46,166 bases of DNA from Chloroflexota bacterium (GTDB taxonomy: Bacteria; Chloroflexota; Anaerolineae; Aggregatilineales; Phototrophicaceae), in contig QUBZ01000025.1 in the NCBI GenBank assembly GCA_014338005.1, positions 1-46,166 of the forward strand, given 5' to 3'. Positions 7,562 through 16,463 of the stretch are shown in pieces; the stretch's first letter is position 1; every line of letters begins with the position of its first letter. A program made the position numbers and the translations under genes. The notes below the pieces were generated by a model. The model was not told the DNA's origin, did not search any database, and worked only from the letters and a program-made list of their open reading frames with translations.

Positions 7562-8607
7562 CGGCGGTCGTCGCCTTGATTGGAGGCATCCCCCGGTTTT
7601 TCGGCTGCTGCGCCGGGGATGACGGCCGGCGCGGCGCGACCCGGCGTGGGCGCGAGCGGAGAAGGCAGGGGTTTTTCCTCCGGCGCGATGATGTGGTCAT
7701 CCCCGCGTGTAAGGGCCTCTCTGCCCGGCGCGCCGGGTATGGGCAGCGCAAAACGATAGACTGAAGGCGGGCCGGTGGGGGCAGTGCGGGCAGGTTTTTG
7801 AGGGAAGCGGGCTTTTTTCATTTCCGCCGCGCGCTGTGCTAACAGTTCGCTGCGGCGCATGGTGATTAATTTTCCATCCTTAAAGGTGGCGCTGTGACCT
7901 GTAAGTCGTTCGATGATGGCTTCTAGCGTCCCCAGGACGGCCACCATGAATAAATCCACCGCAATGATAAAAGCCAGCGTGCCAGACAGGGAATTGACGG
8001 TGGCGTTCAGGCTAATGAGGGCGTTAACCAACACTTCATCGGCGGCACCTAAAAATACCAGAATCAACAGCGCCGCCCCAATGACCGGCAAAATCAGCCG
8101 CCACCCGCGCAGATGTTCAGGACTGCCGGGCGTTAAGGTATTGGCGATGGTAAAAACCAGATAAATCCACAGCCAGAAATCGGGGGTAGCCGTAAGCCGG
8201 TGAACCATCTCCGAAATGTCGGTCAGGAAGCCGCTTTGCAGAGAAGAAGCAGCTTCCTGTACATTGATAACGGTGTTGGCGATCAGCCAGATCAGCAGCA
8301 CGCCGGCGATGGACGGCGATGCGGTGATGATCGCCAGCCTGAGCGGGCCGGTTTTGGGAGCCAGCCGGACGAAATTGAGTTTTAGCTCCGCCACTTCCTG
8401 CTTTTTCGGCCATTCGAGCGCCCGCTCGGCGCGGACATTCAGCAGGCCGGCCACCAGCCAGTACGTAAATTCGTGCAGGACGATGCCGGGCAGGAAAAAA
8501 GCGTAAAAAAGAATGGTCGTCGTTTGCAGCTGCTTCGTGACCAGCCATCCCACCTTAAAGATATGCTGGTGAAGCCAGCGTTCCAGCCGGCGCAGCATAA
8601 CCAGCAT
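7534..8607 (-). CDS. M50-like membrane protein with degenerate metalloprotease motif
   Basis: 357 aa with about five membrane segments and a Pro-rich soluble tail of about 110 residues. PGIVLHEFTYWLVAG lies where site-2-type (M50-like) proteases have HExxH; the second His is Tyr here. ANTLTPGSPEHLRGW resembles the third-ligand region but lacks the usual DG. I therefore read it as a probable non-proteolytic relative. The ATG at 8607 has no clear ribosome binding site. The frame continues upstream as a hydrophobic helix to a CTG at 8652, spaced 8 nt after GAAAGGG, so the true start may be that CTG. It follows tpiA and overlaps the WecA-like gene tail-to-tail. Confidence 0.75.
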   Translation of the reverse strand: MLVMLRRLERWLHQHIFKVGWLVTKQLQTTTILFYAFFLPGIVLHEFTYWLVAGLLNVRAERALEWPKKQEVAELKLNFVRLAPKTGPLRLAIITASPSIAGVLLIWLIANTVINVQEAASSLQSGFLTDISEMVHRLTATPDFWLWIYLVFTIANTLTPGSPEHLRGWRLILPVIGAALLILVFLGAADEVLVNALISLNATVNSLSGTLAFIIAVDLFMVAVLGTLEAIIERLTGHSATFKDGKLITMRRSELLAQRAAEMKKARFPQKPARTAPTGPPSVYRFALPIPGAPGREALTRGDDHIIAPEEKPLPSPLAPTPGRAAPAVIPGAAAEKPGDASNQGDDRRHEDAEESV

Positions 8608-8654
8608 GGCTGCAACCAGCAGCCAGGGGATGAGCAGGTCGAAAACAAACAGCG

Positions 8655-9425
8655 TTACAGCCCTTTCGCTTTTGCGGCGCTTTCGACAAGCTGGACGAAA
8701 TCATCCACTTTGAGCGATGCGCCGCCGACCAGCGCGCCGTCAATGTCCGGCTGCGACATATATTCCAGCATGTTGCTGGGTTTGACGCTGCCGCCGTACT
8801 GGATGCGGACGGATTGGGCGATTTCGTTCCCGTAAAGCTGCGCCAGGGTGCTGCGGATGGTGCCGCCGATGATGGCGTTGGCGACCTCGCCGCTGGCGTT
8901 TTTGCCGGTGCCGATGGCCCAGATTGGCTCGTAGGCGATGACGATGTTCCGCATGTTGTCGGCCTCGATGCCGGCCAGAGCGGCACGCACCTGCCCGCCG
9001 ACGAAGGTCTGTGTTTCCCCGGCTTCGTTTTGCGCCAGGCTTTCGCCGACGGCGAGGATGGGTTTTAACCCGTAGGCCAGCGCCGCTTTGACTTTGCGGT
9101 TGATGTCCTCATCCGTCTCGTGTAGATAGGCGCGGCATTCCGAGTGTCCGATGATGACATATTCGGCCAGACCTTGCAGCATGGTCGGCGCGATCTGCGA
9201 GGTATAAGCGCCCTGAGCTTCCCAGTGGAGGTTTTGCGCGCCGACGTGAATATCCGTGTTTTTAAGCGCGTCGGCTACGGCGGCCAGCGCGACAAAGGTC
9301 GGACATACGATGCGCTCGACGCCGGTATAAGAGGCCAGCCGGGGCGCGAGTTCACGAACGAAGTCAACCGACTCGTTCAGCGTTTTATACATTTTCCAGT
9401 TTCCGGCGATGATGGGTTTCCGCAT
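8655..9425 (-). CDS. tpiA: Triosephosphate isomerase
   Basis: 256 aa from ATG 9425 (MRKPIIAGNWKMYKT), preceded by AGGAG. The open frame reaches 9545 but that part is leader. Interconverts DHAP and glyceraldehyde-3-phosphate. Catalytic residues are visible: NWKM lysine, IIGHSECR histidine, and AYEPIWAIGTG with the catalytic Glu and the start of loop 6. The C-terminal IQYGGSVKPSN and GALVGGASL bind phosphate. It is last of the gap-pgk-tpiA series, with a structured leader in front. Confidence 0.98.
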   Translation of the reverse strand: MRKPIIAGNWKMYKTLNESVDFVRELAPRLASYTGVERIVCPTFVALAAVADALKNTDIHVGAQNLHWEAQGAYTSQIAPTMLQGLAEYVIIGHSECRAYLHETDEDINRKVKAALAYGLKPILAVGESLAQNEAGETQTFVGGQVRAALAGIEADNMRNIVIAYEPIWAIGTGKNASGEVANAIIGGTIRSTLAQLYGNEIAQSVRIQYGGSVKPSNMLEYMSQPDIDGALVGGASLKVDDFVQLVESAAKAKGL

Positions 9426-9556
9426 GATTGATGCTCCTGGGATGAATGATAATATTCGGGAGAGCGTTCGGCAAGCCGGGCAGGCCGATGAGCCGGTGTA
9501 CCCATTTTTAACCGCGCTCTCCCGTACAGCAGACCTGTTCGCCAACCCCGATTATA
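9426..9556 (-). promoter_or_regulatory. Possible promoter and structured leader of tpiA
   Basis: A perfect TATAAT lies at 9556-9551 on the minus strand, though no good -35 is seen. The leader that would follow holds a perfect 10-bp stem, CGGGAGAGCG with CGCTCTCCCG (9515-9524 and 9457-9466), closing a 48-nt insert. Two smaller hairpins inside (CGGT..ACCG and CGGC..GCCG) would make a three-way junction. No U-tract follows, so it is not an ordinary terminator. The RNA class is not recognised. Confidence 0.45.
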
Positions 9557-9595
9557 GTGTAAACGGTGGCAGGCAAACAGTCGTAAGGGGTGAAC

Positions 9596-10783
9596 CTATT
9601 TATCCTTAAGGGCGACCACGCCGGGCAGGGCTTTGCCCTCCAGCATTTCCAGGCTGGCGCCGCCGCCGGTGGAGATGTGCGTAATTTTATCGGCCAGGCC
9701 GAACTGCTCGACCGCTGCCGCCGAGTCGCCGCCGCCGATGATTGTTACCGCGCCGCTGCTGGTGATGTCGGCCAGCAGTTGGGCGACGGCGTTGGTGCCT
9801 TTGGCGAAATTCGGCATTTCAAAGACGCCCATTGGCCCGTTCCAGACGACCGTTTTGGCGTTCTTCAGAGTTTCCGCGAACAGTTCAACCGTGCGCGGCC
9901 CGATGTCATAAAATGCCCAGCCATCCGGCACGCCCTGTTCAATGGCGATGGTCTGGGTGTTGGCGTCGTTTTTGAATTCGTCACCCAGAACGGCGTCAAC
10001 GGGCAGCACCAGTTTGTCGCCGCCGGTTTTCAGCAGGCCGAGGGCGGTTTCCACGGCGTCCGCTTCGACCAGCGAATTGCCCATCGCATAACCCTTTGCC
10101 TTAAAGAAGGTATTCGCCATGCCGCCGCCGATCAGAAGTTTGTCCACCTTGCCCAGCAGCGCCTCGATGACGGCGATTTTGTCGGAGACTTTGGCGCCGC
10201 CCAGGATGGCGACGAAGGGGCGCTGTGGATTTTCCAGCGCGGTTGCCAGATAATCCAGTTCTTTTTCCATCAGCAGGCCGGAAACGGCGGGCAGATAACG
10301 CGCCACACCCTCGGTCGAAGAATGCGCGCGGTGCGCCGAGCCGAAGGCGTCGTTGACGTACACATCGCCGAGTTTAGCCATCTGCTGCGCCAGTTCGAGG
10401 TCATTCTTTTCTTCGCCCTTATAAAAGCGGGTGTTTTCCAGCAGCAGCACGCCGCCTTCCGGCAGGTTGGCGACGGCCTGCTCTGCCACCGGCCCAACGC
10501 AGTCCTCGGCGAAAAACACGTCCACGCCAAGCAGCCCTGCCAGCACCGGGACGACCGGGCGCAGCGAAAACTTGGGTTCGGGGCCGGCTTTCGGGCGACC
10601 CAGGTGGGACATCAGCGCCACCGAGCGGGGGTTCTGGTCGAGGATGTATTTGAGGGTGGGGACGGCGGCGCGCACGCGGGTATCGTCGGTGACGCTGCCG
10701 TTTTCAATAGGCACGTTGAAATCCACGCGCACTAGCACGCGCTTACCCTTCAGGTCAATATCACGAACGGTCATTTTGTTCAT
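9596..10783 (-). CDS. pgk: Phosphoglycerate kinase
   Basis: 395 aa, normal length. Transfers phosphate from 1,3-bisphosphoglycerate to ADP. Visible: [10 protein letters not shown] near the N-terminus, [36 protein letters not shown], the nucleotide-side [23 protein letters not shown] and [11 protein letters not shown] with STGGGASLE. Two in-frame ATGs (10783 and 10774) are possible; the first has GGAGG further upstream. It lies about 90 bp after gap, with a hairpin between. Confidence 0.98.
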   Translation of the reverse strand: MNKMTVRDIDLKGKRVLVRVDFNVPIENGSVTDDTRVRAAVPTLKYILDQNPRSVALMSHLGRPKAGPEPKFSLRPVVPVLAGLLGVDVFFAEDCVGPVAEQAVANLPEGGVLLLENTRFYKGEEKNDLELAQQMAKLGDVYVNDAFGSAHRAHSSTEGVARYLPAVSGLLMEKELDYLATALENPQRPFVAILGGAKVSDKIAVIEALLGKVDKLLIGGGMANTFFKAKGYAMGNSLVEADAVETALGLLKTGGDKLVLPVDAVLGDEFKNDANTQTIAIEQGVPDGWAFYDIGPRTVELFAETLKNAKTVVWNGPMGVFEMPNFAKGTNAVAQLLADITSSGAVTIIGGGDSAAAVEQFGLADKITHISTGGGASLEMLEGKALPGVVALKDK

Positions 10784-10805
10784 TTATTTATCACTGCCTC
10801 CATGC

Positions 10806-10836
10806 AAGAAAGAGGCGAGGAACGAATGCTCGCCTC
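10806..10836 (-). terminator. Hairpin between gap and pgk, possible attenuator
   Basis: Perfect 8-bp stem GAGGCGAG/CTCGCCTC (10812-10819, 10829-10836) with a 9-nt loop. Reading leftward it is followed by TTTCTT, a weak U-rich tail. It may set different levels of gap and pgk by partial termination or RNA processing. Confidence 0.45.
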
Positions 10837-10874
10837 GCCTCGTTAATCGCTATCGCAACGGTTTACAGCCCCGG

Positions 10875-11882
10875 TTAAAGTTTTTCGCCAACCAGCTTGG
10901 TCAGGTCGGCGACACGGACGGAGTAACCCCATTCGTTATCGTACCAGGTGATGACCTTGACCAGATTGCCCATGACCATGCAGGAGCCGGCGTCAATGAT
11001 ACTCGAACGGCTGTCGCCCTTGAAGTCCACCGATACCAGCGGCTCGTTTGAGACGCCCAGGATGCCTTTCATCGGGCCGTTGGCGGCGGCCTCGAACATG
11101 GCGATCAGTTCATCCTTGGTGGTTTCTTTTTCGACGGTCGCCACGAAGTCCACCAGCGAAACGGTGGGGGTGGGGACACGAACGGCGAAACCATCGAACT
11201 TACCCTTCAGGTCCGGGATGACCAGCGACACCGCTTTAGCCGCACCGGTGGTGGTTGGGATCATGCTGAGCGCCGCCGCGCGGGCGCGCCGCAGGTCTTT
11301 GTGCGGCAGGTCGAGGATGTTTTGATCGTTGGTGTAGCTGTGGATGGTGGTCATCATGCCCCGGACGATCTTCAGGTTGTCGTGGACAACTTTAGCCGCC
11401 GGCGCCAGGCAGTTGGTGGTGCAGGATGCATTCGAGATGATGTGATGATTGGCCGGGTCGTAAGCGTCGCCGTTCACACCCAGGCAGATGGTGATGTCTT
11501 CGTTTTTGGCCGGGGCGGAAATGATGACCTTCTTTGCGCCGGCGGTCAGGTGTTTACTCGCCGAGTCGCGGTCGGTGAACCTGCCGGTGCTTTCGATCAC
11601 GATGTCCACGCCCAGGTCTTTCCAGGGCAGATTAGCCGGGTCTTTTTCCGCCAGCGCCTTGATTTCGTCGCCGTCCACAACCAGCGCGCCTTCCTTAACC
11701 TCGACCTGACCGGGGTAGCGGCCATAGTTCGAGTCGTAACGGAAAAGGTGCGCCATCGTCTTCAGGTCGCCCAGGTCGTTGAAGGCCACGATGTCAATGT
11801 CGTTGGGGTAGCTTTCCCGAATGGCGCGGACTACCTGCCGACCGATGCGTCCAAAACCATTGATACCTATGCGAATTGCCAT
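10875..11882 (-). CDS. gap: Glyceraldehyde-3-phosphate dehydrogenase, type I
   Basis: 335 aa, normal length. Oxidises and phosphorylates G3P with NAD(P). N-terminal [15 protein letters not shown] binds the nucleotide, [12 protein letters not shown] holds the catalytic cysteine, and [11 protein letters not shown] the catalytic histidine region. [17 protein letters not shown] and the C-terminal [12 protein letters not shown] are intact. The start ATG 11882 has AAGGAG. It lies 75 bp after yvcK and upstream of pgk. Confidence 0.98.
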   Translation of the reverse strand: MAIRIGINGFGRIGRQVVRAIRESYPNDIDIVAFNDLGDLKTMAHLFRYDSNYGRYPGQVEVKEGALVVDGDEIKALAEKDPANLPWKDLGVDIVIESTGRFTDRDSASKHLTAGAKKVIISAPAKNEDITICLGVNGDAYDPANHHIISNASCTTNCLAPAAKVVHDNLKIVRGMMTTIHSYTNDQNILDLPHKDLRRARAAALSMIPTTTGAAKAVSLVIPDLKGKFDGFAVRVPTPTVSLVDFVATVEKETTKDELIAMFEAAANGPMKGILGVSNEPLVSVDFKGDSRSSIIDAGSCMVMGNLVKVITWYDNEWGYSVRVADLTKLVGEKL

Positions 11883-11900
11883 GTTGTTACGCTCCTTGTA

Positions 11901-11924
11901 TATTGTATGCCCCGGTTATTGTAT
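11901..11924 (-). promoter_or_regulatory. Repeated ATACAATA element upstream of gap
   Basis: On the minus strand ATACAATA occurs twice, 16 bp apart (11924-11917 and 11908-11901). Each copy holds a TACAAT -10-like hexamer. No good -35 pairs with either, so this may be tandem weak promoters or a regulator site in front of gap. Confidence 0.35.
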
Positions 11925-11957
11925 CCGGTTCGGCATAAAAATGACGATGCACACTGA

Positions 11958-13271
11958 TTAAACTTCTTCGATGGCAGATACTGCCGCGTTACTGCCGAAT
12001 CGCTCCTGTTCGTTGAGCTGCCAGATGGCTTTAATGAGTTTTTGCGGGTCGTGCCGCCAGGGGCGTTCGGGGTCGATGAGGTCGGTGTAACGCGCTTCGT
12101 ACCGCTGCAAGATTTCGTGATGGGCGGGTGCAGGGCGCACGTAATGGGTGTTTGTCCCCGCGTTTTCGGTCGGGTAGGTGTTATTTGCCAGAACAGCCTG
12201 GAATATGCCGCGACCGACATGGCGCTCTATCGCCAGCACATGGTCGGCAACGGTAAATCCGTCGGTTTCGCCGGGCTGAGTGGCGACGTTGCAGATGTAA
12301 ATCCGATAAGCGCCGGTCGCGCGCAGCGCCTCCGCGATGCCTCGAACCAGAAGATTGGGCAGAATGCTGGTAAACAGGCTGCCCGGCCCGATGATGACCA
12401 GATCCGCTTCCAGGATGGCGCGGACGCTCTCCTCGTAGGCCTGCACATTCGGCGGCGTAAGCTGCAAGGCTTCAATCTGTCCGCCAGTTTCGGTGATGAC
12501 GGACTCCCCATGCACTGTTACAAGGCGGTTCGATGATGGTAAACGTATCAAAGCCGAGAGGTTTACGTCTTCCAGGGTGGCCGGCAGCACGCGCCCCTGG
12601 ATATTCAGCACGCGCTCGGTTTCGATGAGGGCGGTTTCGATGCTGCCGGTCACTCCCGCCAGGGCACTGATGAACAGGTTGCCGAAAGCGTGGCCGCCCA
12701 GTTCACCACCGATGTTAAAACGGTGTTGAAACAGGCGGGTCATCAGACTTTCGTCGTCGGCCAGCGCGGCGATATTGTTCCGCAGATCGCCCGGCGGCAG
12801 CACGCCCAATTCGCGGCGCAGGCGGCCAGAACTGCCGCCATCATCGGCGACCGTGACGACGGCGGTTATATTGCTGGTGTATTGTTTTAACCCGCGCAAT
12901 ACGGATGGCAATCCCGTACCCCCGCCGATCACAACCGCTTTTAAACCCTTCTGCCGCCTGCTGTGTGCATAAACAACATCAATAACCCGCCCCTGCTGGT
13001 GGCGGCGGTAGGGGGCCAGGATGCTGCGCGAAAGCCGGACAACAGCCAAAACTACAATGTCCAGACCAAATGCGACGGCCACGATAATTAACAGCCATTC
13101 GCCAACAGCCGGAAGGCCGGTGATCGGGTGGATGCCCATCAAGGCCAGCGTCATGTAGGACAGCCCGGCTGATACCATCAAAATACCCACCAACAGGAGC
13201 GCCAGCCAGCGTTTTACGCCGATGCCAGGGGTAAGCAGTTTCACCAGCGCCTGCGGCCTGAACATTACCAT
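11958..13271 (-). CDS. yvcK: YvcK/CofD-like gluconeogenesis and cell-envelope regulator
   Basis: 437 aa: two N-terminal membrane helices (about 18-48 and 60-85) then a soluble YvcK domain from about 113. Motifs: VIGGGTGLPSVLRGLK, TVADDGGSSGRLRRELG, PPGDLRNNIAAL, and the later GPGSLFTSILPNLLV. YvcK (GlmR) of Bacillus binds UDP-GlcNAc and is needed for growth on gluconeogenic carbon sources; that is known of the family. The membrane anchor is an addition to the typical 320-aa protein. Its place directly before gap-pgk-tpiA suggests a shared role in carbon flow. Confidence 0.92.
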   Translation of the reverse strand: MVMFRPQALVKLLTPGIGVKRWLALLLVGILMVSAGLSYMTLALMGIHPITGLPAVGEWLLIIVAVAFGLDIVVLAVVRLSRSILAPYRRHQQGRVIDVVYAHSRRQKGLKAVVIGGGTGLPSVLRGLKQYTSNITAVVTVADDGGSSGRLRRELGVLPPGDLRNNIAALADDESLMTRLFQHRFNIGGELGGHAFGNLFISALAGVTGSIETALIETERVLNIQGRVLPATLEDVNLSALIRLPSSNRLVTVHGESVITETGGQIEALQLTPPNVQAYEESVRAILEADLVIIGPGSLFTSILPNLLVRGIAEALRATGAYRIYICNVATQPGETDGFTVADHVLAIERHVGRGIFQAVLANNTYPTENAGTNTHYVRPAPAHHEILQRYEARYTDLIDPERPWRHDPQKLIKAIWQLNEQERFGSNAAVSAIEEV

Positions 13272-13353
13272 TCAGCTAACCCGAACCAGTCTAAAAGAAA
13301 AGATTAACACTCTCCAATCCCTCTGTCAAAGTCAAGGTTCATGCTCCACCCGG

Positions 13354-14070
13354 TCAAATGTCATATTCTGATTTTCGGCGTCCGGCGAGGATATAAAGCA
13401 GCCCTGCCGCAATAACGGTGAGGCTGCCGATTGCCAGCGCGGCTTCAAACCAGAACTGCTCTGGGAAAAGGCGAATAAGCATGTCGGAGTATTCAAAGCG
13501 CCAGGTGCCGCTTTCAAAAAAGAGCTGATGGAAAGTATTGAAAAAGAAATTCCAGTTGAACACGGCGACCACCACGATGGCAAAAATCATGACCAGCGTG
13601 AACAGGCTGCCGCGCTGCAGGGCGCGGCGCAGCAGAGGGCGCGTCTGTTTACTTCTGACCAGGGCGGCAGCCATTACGGCGACGACGACGGCCAGCCCTA
13701 CCGCCAGGGCAAAAGCCATCTGAGTTACCCATTTTACATCCTGCATGTGGTGTAACTCGCGGGCGTTAAACATAGATTGGCCGTCCGGGAGGCGCATACC
13801 GCTTAAAAAAGTGATGTCCTCGGCGTTGAGCAGATACTCCAGCGTGCGGGGCGCGTAACGAATCCGTTCCTGGGTGGTCAATCGGTAAAAATCGGCGGGA
13901 AAACCGGGGCGATTGTAGACCAGTTGGAGGAAAAGCGGCGTCATGACCAGGCGAACGCTGAGCATGACCAGCAGAACGGGTGTTGAAAGTGCGATGCACC
14001 AGGCCATCGCACGAACGATAAAGGAGGGTTTATTCTGCTCCGCCGCCGGTTGAGTGGGGTAATCAGTCAT
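13354..14070 (-). CDS. TIGR01906/DUF1461 family integral membrane protein
   Basis: 238 aa, four to five membrane segments. The external loop after helix 1 contains GFPADFYRLTTQERIRYA, YLLNAED, FNARELHHMQDVKWV, which matches the conserved loop of this family. The function is unknown. It begins 6 bp after the MFS/spermidine-synthase gene, so the two are likely one transcript. Confidence 0.85.
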   Translation of the reverse strand: MTDYPTQPAAEQNKPSFIVRAMAWCIALSTPVLLVMLSVRLVMTPLFLQLVYNRPGFPADFYRLTTQERIRYAPRTLEYLLNAEDITFLSGMRLPDGQSMFNARELHHMQDVKWVTQMAFALAVGLAVVVAVMAAALVRSKQTRPLLRRALQRGSLFTLVMIFAIVVVAVFNWNFFFNTFHQLFFESGTWRFEYSDMLIRLFPEQFWFEAALAIGSLTVIAAGLLYILAGRRKSEYDI

Positions 14071-14076
14071 AAGGCC

Positions 14077-15693
14077 TCACGGCTGCTGAACGGCTAACTG
14101 GTCTGTTCCGCCGGAAATGAGGAAGTTGAGAACCAGCGAGTCAACTAAGGTTTCCACCGGGGCGCGGTCGTCGGTGAAGATGAGATCGGAATGACCGACC
14201 GGCGCAAGCTGCATTACACCCCACGTCAGCGCGTCGCGCAGGAGCGGATGGGCATCGGCGGGCAGGATGCTGAGGTTGTGCGCCAGATTTTCCGATGAGG
14301 CGGGCTGCGAAGTGGCGACCAGGATGGTATTAAAGGAATTGGGAACGTCCATCGCATATACATTAGGAAACACGGCGCGCAGCGTGGCAGCCAGCGCGTC
14401 TATAAGGCGGCGGTCGGTATTCGTGCGCCCGACGTTGACGGCTACCACGCCGTTGTCAGCCAGGCGGCGGCGCGCTTCCTGAAAAAATTCTACCGTCGTC
14501 AGATGCCAGGGGATGTAGGGGGGGCGGTAAGCGTCTATGGCGATGACGGTATAAGACCGGTCAAGCTGGTTAAGCATGTAACGTCCGTCCTGTGCATAAA
14601 CGGTCAGGTTCGGCATGGCCTCTGCATTCATGTCAAAGTAGCGCGCGCCGGCTTCGATGATGCCGGGGTCTATTTCGATGCCGTCAATCGGTATCGGGCC
14701 GTATACCGCCGTATACTGGCGGGCAATCGTGCCGGCGGCGAGGCCGACGATGCAGAGCGCCTCAACGTCGGCAGGCGCGAAGGGCGGGTTATTAAAATAG
14801 GGCGCGGTGAGGAAAAAGCTCCAGGTGCGGTGATCGTCGGCGTAAGTATCGGGACTCCACTGGCTGTGAATGCCCTGGCCTTCGTTCAGATACAGGTAGC
14901 GGTTTCCGGCGGCATCTTCCTGAACCTGGATGAAATTATAGGCGCTTTCATCCTCATACAGCAGGGTCGCACCGGGGAAGGGCGGGCGGAGCGGGCTGTC
15001 CGGCGCGAGGATGGTCAGCAGGCCGATGAGGAGCGGCATCCATAACCAACGCAGGGCGGCGCGGCGCTGCTGCTGCCAGAGGCCGATAAAACCGACAACA
15101 TAAAGAATGCCCCCGAACAGCAAAAAAGTACGCAGCGTCCCCAGTTCGGGGATGATAAAAAGGGTCGGTAAAAAGGTTCCAACCAGGCTGCCCAGCGTGC
15201 TGACGGCATAAATACGCCCGGCGGTTCTGCCGCTGTCGGCGATGCCGCTCAGAGCCAGCCGGATGGCGAAGGGTGAGACGCAGCCGAGCAGCGTCACGGG
15301 GACGGAAAACAGGATGAGTATCGAAAAAAACGATCCCAGCGTCAGCGCCGCCTGAGCGCCGGCGAAGGCTGCGGCGGCTGTGGTCAGGATAGGGCGGGAT
15401 ACCAGGGGGATGAGGGCGCTCAAAAACGCGCTCCATACCAGGATACGATAGAAGGTCGAATAGTGCGGCGAGCGATCCGCCCACCGGCCACCGATAAAAT
15501 AACCCACCGTGAGATACAGCAGAATCAGACCGATCACATTGGCCCAGACAATATTGCTGGTGCCAAAAATGTTACCCAGCAGGCGAGAAGCCGAAAGTTC
15601 AACGGCCAGCGTGGTCATGCCGCCGGTGAAAACGCAGACGTAAAGATAGGCGCTGCGGGGGGACAGAAGTTGATCGGCAGTGTTGATGACCAA
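14077..15693 (-). CDS. Fused MFS-type membrane protein and spermidine-synthase-like protein
   Basis: 538 aa. Residues 1-235 form about seven membrane segments; residues 240-520 form a Rossmann methyltransferase-type domain like spermidine synthase. Visible are YNFIQVQEDAAGNRYLYLNEG, LCIVGLAAGTIARQ (nucleotide loop), IDGIEIDPGIIEAG and AIDAYRPPYIPWHL. The catalytic Asp of aminopropyl transfer lies near the AIDAYRPP loop (IDAY here), so activity is uncertain. The start is TTG at 15693 with AAGGAT upstream. Such fusions are common in Chloroflexota; substrate unknown. Confidence 0.85.
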   Translation of the reverse strand: MVINTADQLLSPRSAYLYVCVFTGGMTTLAVELSASRLLGNIFGTSNIVWANVIGLILLYLTVGYFIGGRWADRSPHYSTFYRILVWSAFLSALIPLVSRPILTTAAAAFAGAQAALTLGSFFSILILFSVPVTLLGCVSPFAIRLALSGIADSGRTAGRIYAVSTLGSLVGTFLPTLFIIPELGTLRTFLLFGGILYVVGFIGLWQQQRRAALRWLWMPLLIGLLTILAPDSPLRPPFPGATLLYEDESAYNFIQVQEDAAGNRYLYLNEGQGIHSQWSPDTYADDHRTWSFFLTAPYFNNPPFAPADVEALCIVGLAAGTIARQYTAVYGPIPIDGIEIDPGIIEAGARYFDMNAEAMPNLTVYAQDGRYMLNQLDRSYTVIAIDAYRPPYIPWHLTTVEFFQEARRRLADNGVVAVNVGRTNTDRRLIDALAATLRAVFPNVYAMDVPNSFNTILVATSQPASSENLAHNLSILPADAHPLLRDALTWGVMQLAPVGHSDLIFTDDRAPVETLVDSLVLNFLISGGTDQLAVQQP

Positions 15694-15705
15694 GTAAGCA
15701 TATCC

Positions 15706-15741
15706 TTACAGTTTTATACGAGCAGGGTTATATTATCTCAG
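15706..15741 (+). promoter_or_regulatory. Promoter of the GNAT gene
   Basis: TTACAG (15706-15711), 17-bp spacer, TATATT (15729-15734). The start would fall near 15741, about 27 bp before the ATG. Confidence 0.5.
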
Positions 15742-15767
15742 GTCTATTCGAGGGGAAAGGGTATTCG

Positions 15768-16463
15768 ATGGTATTTGACATTCGCCGGGCGATTATTCAG
15801 GATGTTGAGGCGCTCCTAGCGATTAAACAGGCGGTATGGCCGGATGAAGCCGCGAACCTGGATCATATCCGCGCCGCGCTGGGTGATGCGGCGCATGTGA
15901 CTCTGGTGGCCGAGGTGAACGGCAGGATAATCGGTTTTGTGGATAGTTTTATCACAACCGCGTATGGAGGCGCGCGCCGGTGGGAAGTAGACCTGCTGGC
16001 GGTTCAATCCGACTATCGCGGCCAGGGGGCTGCCCGCCAATTGGTGATGGCGGCCACGCGCGCCGGCTGCGAGCGCGGCGCGGAACTGGCGCGGGCGCTG
16101 GTGGCGGCGGATAATCAGGCGAGCCGGCGGGTGTTCGCCGGCTGCGGTTACACCTGTGAAAATCGGGCGCGGAGTCTTTATCTATCGTCTGGCGGCGCGG
16201 CAGGAAGTCCGCATCCCTCAGACGACGCCTGTCTTATCCCGGTCAGGACGCTGAATTACAACGGTGTCTGGCTGGAGGAAGTTTATACAACTGCGGCTTT
16301 CCGCCGCGCGCAAAGCGTGTGCGCGGAACAAAAACTTGACCTGGCAGGGGCGGTTGTGCCGGACGAATGGGCGGCTGAGAATGCCCGGAAAGCCGGTTTT
16401 GTCCCGGTGGGTGATTATCACTGGTGGTGCGTTAGCCTGGGCGCTGCGCCAGCGCCATGCTGA
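15768..16463 (+). CDS. GNAT family N-acetyltransferase
   Basis: 231 aa. The N-terminal half is a GNAT fold with VDLLAVQSDYRGQGAARQLV, the acetyl-CoA binding motif (Q-x-x-x-R-G-Q-G-A), followed by ALVAADNQASRRVFAGCGY. The last 100 residues look like a second, degenerate acetyltransferase-like half (FRRAQSVCAEQKLDLAG...ARKAGFVPVGDYHWW) without a clear CoA loop. The substrate is unknown. Ribosome binding site GAGGGGAAAGGG. It ends by overlapping the DUF58 gene for 32 bp. Confidence 0.85.
   Translation: MVFDIRRAIIQDVEALLAIKQAVWPDEAANLDHIRAALGDAAHVTLVAEVNGRIIGFVDSFITTAYGGARRWEVDLLAVQSDYRGQGAARQLVMAATRAGCERGAELARALVAADNQASRRVFAGCGYTCENRARSLYLSSGGAAGSPHPSDDACLIPVRTLNYNGVWLEEVYTTAAFRRAQSVCAEQKLDLAGAVVPDEWAAENARKAGFVPVGDYHWWCVSLGAAPAPC

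Noticed and set aside
9590..10735. 381-codon open frame on the plus strand opposite pgk
   Set aside because: It is antisense to an unmistakable pgk, shows no family motif and has low-complexity codon-shadow composition.
16432..16463. 32-bp tail-to-tail overlap of GNAT and DUF58 genes as a sign of error
   Set aside because: Both frames carry intact family features to the end; a similar 28-bp overlap exists at 7534-7561, so this is normal compactness.
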